From: Marinactinospora thermotolerans DSM 45154
Lineage (GTDB): Bacteria; Actinomycetota; Actinomycetes; Streptosporangiales; Streptosporangiaceae
NCBI RefSeq assembly: GCF_900167435.1
Contig: NZ_FUWS01000001.1
Coordinates: 311,295-375,294, forward strand
Direction: 5' to 3'
DNA: 64,000 nucleotides
Positions within the stretch are counted from its first letter, which is position 1, and each line of letters opens with the position of its first letter. The position numbers were made by a program, and so were the translations under genes. The notes beneath the pieces were generated by a model. It ran no database searches and was not told the DNA's origin. It worked only from the letters and a program-made list of their open reading frames with translations. Positions 63,144-64,000 of the stretch are shown here, piece by piece.

Positions 63144-64000
63144 ATGGCGAAGAAGCTGAGCTACACCGACGCACTACAGATCCTCGGCGCGGACGACCCC
63201 GCGGCCCTGGACTTCGCCGGACGGCTGATCGAGGGGGGACTGGGCCTGCTCGGCGTCCCGGACCTGCTGGGGGTGCGCGAAATGGTGCTCGAGCACGGCC
63301 GTGACGCGCTGGTCCGCCTGCGCGGGAGGATCGACGGCACGTCGCGCCACGACCGCAGCGAGCGCATCGCAGCGGCCCACCAGGTCATCGTCGTCACCGC
63401 CTTCTTCGAGGCGGTCGGCGAGGTGCTGGCCTCCCCCGGCTGCCCCCTGTCCCTGGCCGACCTGGAGATCACCCCGGAGGAGCAGCACGGCCTGTTCTCC
63501 TCGACGCTGACCTCGTGGAGTGTGCGTCCCCCCATCGGGTTGCGCACCGAGCGCATCGCCCGGATCTACACGTCGCGCGCCGAACTCCTCCTGCGCTTCC
63601 TGCACGGTCTGGCGGCGTGGGAGCGGCTGGGCGACGGCGAGCGCCGCACCGTGGGCGAGCTGATCCGGACCCAGGTCCCCGCCCTGGCCGAGCGGCGCTA
63701 TTGGGAGTCCTACCACGCCTTGGCCGCCGACGTCGCGGAGTTCGGCGTGTGGGTGGCCGCGACCGAGCACGCGACCACGCGGGCCGACATCGACCGGCTC
63801 GCCGTGGGGCTGGCCGGCCTGGAGGAGATGGTGGGCCGTCTCCCTTCGGGGAACTCCGCCGAACGGCACCGCGCCGAGCTCACCGAGATCTACCGGCGCG
63901 TGCTGCGTCGTCCCCTGCTCAGCTCCCACGACGTTCCCGCCGGCCTGCGCCTGCCCACGATGGAGGAGGCCTACCTGGCCCCGCGCGGCCGGCTCGGGTT
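63144..64000 (+). CDS. NACHT N-terminal helical domain 7 (NNH7)-like protein, 5' part
   Basis: The first 285 codons of a protein that runs off the window. No ATPase domain is visible in this part. The start MAKKLSYTDALQILGADDPA, the segment RSERIAAAHQVIVVTAFFEAV near residue 74 and LEITPEEQHGLF resemble the NNH7 domain that begins many actinomycete NACHT-NTPases of the bacterial NLR-like group, some of which defend against phage. ATG 63144 follows a GGAGAGG element. An AT-richer patch at 63080-63110 (TTTGTACACAAT) probably holds its promoter. The NACHT domain itself would be beyond base 64000, so the full call is inference from the N-terminus. Confidence 0.6.
   Translation, partial: MAKKLSYTDALQILGADDPAALDFAGRLIEGGLGLLGVPDLLGVREMVLEHGRDALVRLRGRIDGTSRHDRSERIAAAHQVIVVTAFFEAVGEVLASPGCPLSLADLEITPEEQHGLFSSTLTSWSVRPPIGLRTERIARIYTSRAELLLRFLHGLAAWERLGDGERRTVGELIRTQVPALAERRYWESYHALAADVAEFGVWVAATEHATTRADIDRLAVGLAGLEEMVGRLPSGNSAERHRAELTEIYRRVLRRPLLSSHDVPAGLRLPTMEEAYLAPRGRLG

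Overview
The window is high-GC DNA with dense gene packing on both strands, frequent GTG starts, GC-rich hairpin terminators and several genes that look leaderless. The gene content (RamB/ScfR-type regulator beside isocitrate lyase, FolP2-type DHPS homologue, fused TrpE-TrpG behind a Trp-Trp leader peptide, TldD/TldE pair, SAV_915-like small protein, NACHT N-terminal domain protein) points to an actinomycete. A Streptosporangiales/Nocardiopsaceae-like filamentous genus is my best guess, but that is inference. No rRNA, tRNA, CRISPR array, integrase or insertion sequence was seen. Most of the window reads as chromosome with a few accessory islands.

Layout. 1-5.7 kb: tail of the CstA peptide/pyruvate transporter with its YbdD partner, a DUF2267 protein, flavin-dependent thymidylate synthase ThyX, a 47-aa membrane protein, a uronate-dehydrogenase-like SDR, and TrpEG preceded by a classical transcription attenuator. 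6-13.2 kb: HelD-like helicase, sulfotransferase, a MerR/aldo-keto reductase operon with a perfect MerR operator, an acyltransferase-3/TetR operon and a hotdog protein. 13.4-17.4 kb: methyltransferase, then a Cry delta-endotoxin-like multidomain protein in a gene-poor stretch. 17.4-21.8 kb: acyl-CoA dehydrogenase, RamB-like regulator and divergent isocitrate lyase, a fatty-acid/acetate module. 22-33 kb: acidic small lipoprotein, CPBP protease, MFS/GntR pair, TetR with a three-gene ABC-2 exporter, BNR-repeat protein, FolP2-like protein with a double-length Lrp regulator, and an LCP ligase. 34-42.5 kb: NADP-glutamate dehydrogenase, flavin reductase, His-rich membrane protein, M15-like peptidase, MFS, TldD/TldE.

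42.6-50.1 kb: dodecin, a three-hairpin C-loop small RNA of the 6C type, a small Cys protein, an operon of SAV_915-like protein, LysA and MobA, a tandem pair of paralogous unknown proteins, RtcB and MoaA. 50.4-64 kb: lipase, fatty acyl-CoA ligase with a CRP-like site, a divergent MocR/YczE pair, GH15 trehalase/glucoamylase, MFS, MgtC-like protein, a Ser/Thr kinase with TPR tail that is frameshifted as given, uracil-DNA glycosylase, a VOC protein, and the start of an NNH7-type NACHT protein cut by the window end.

The items most worth attention are the Cry-like toxin (14609-16768), the C-loop small RNA (43117-43234), the NACHT-family ORF at the right edge, and the trp attenuator (5731-5829). All coordinates and starts come from reading the sequence; no database search was run.
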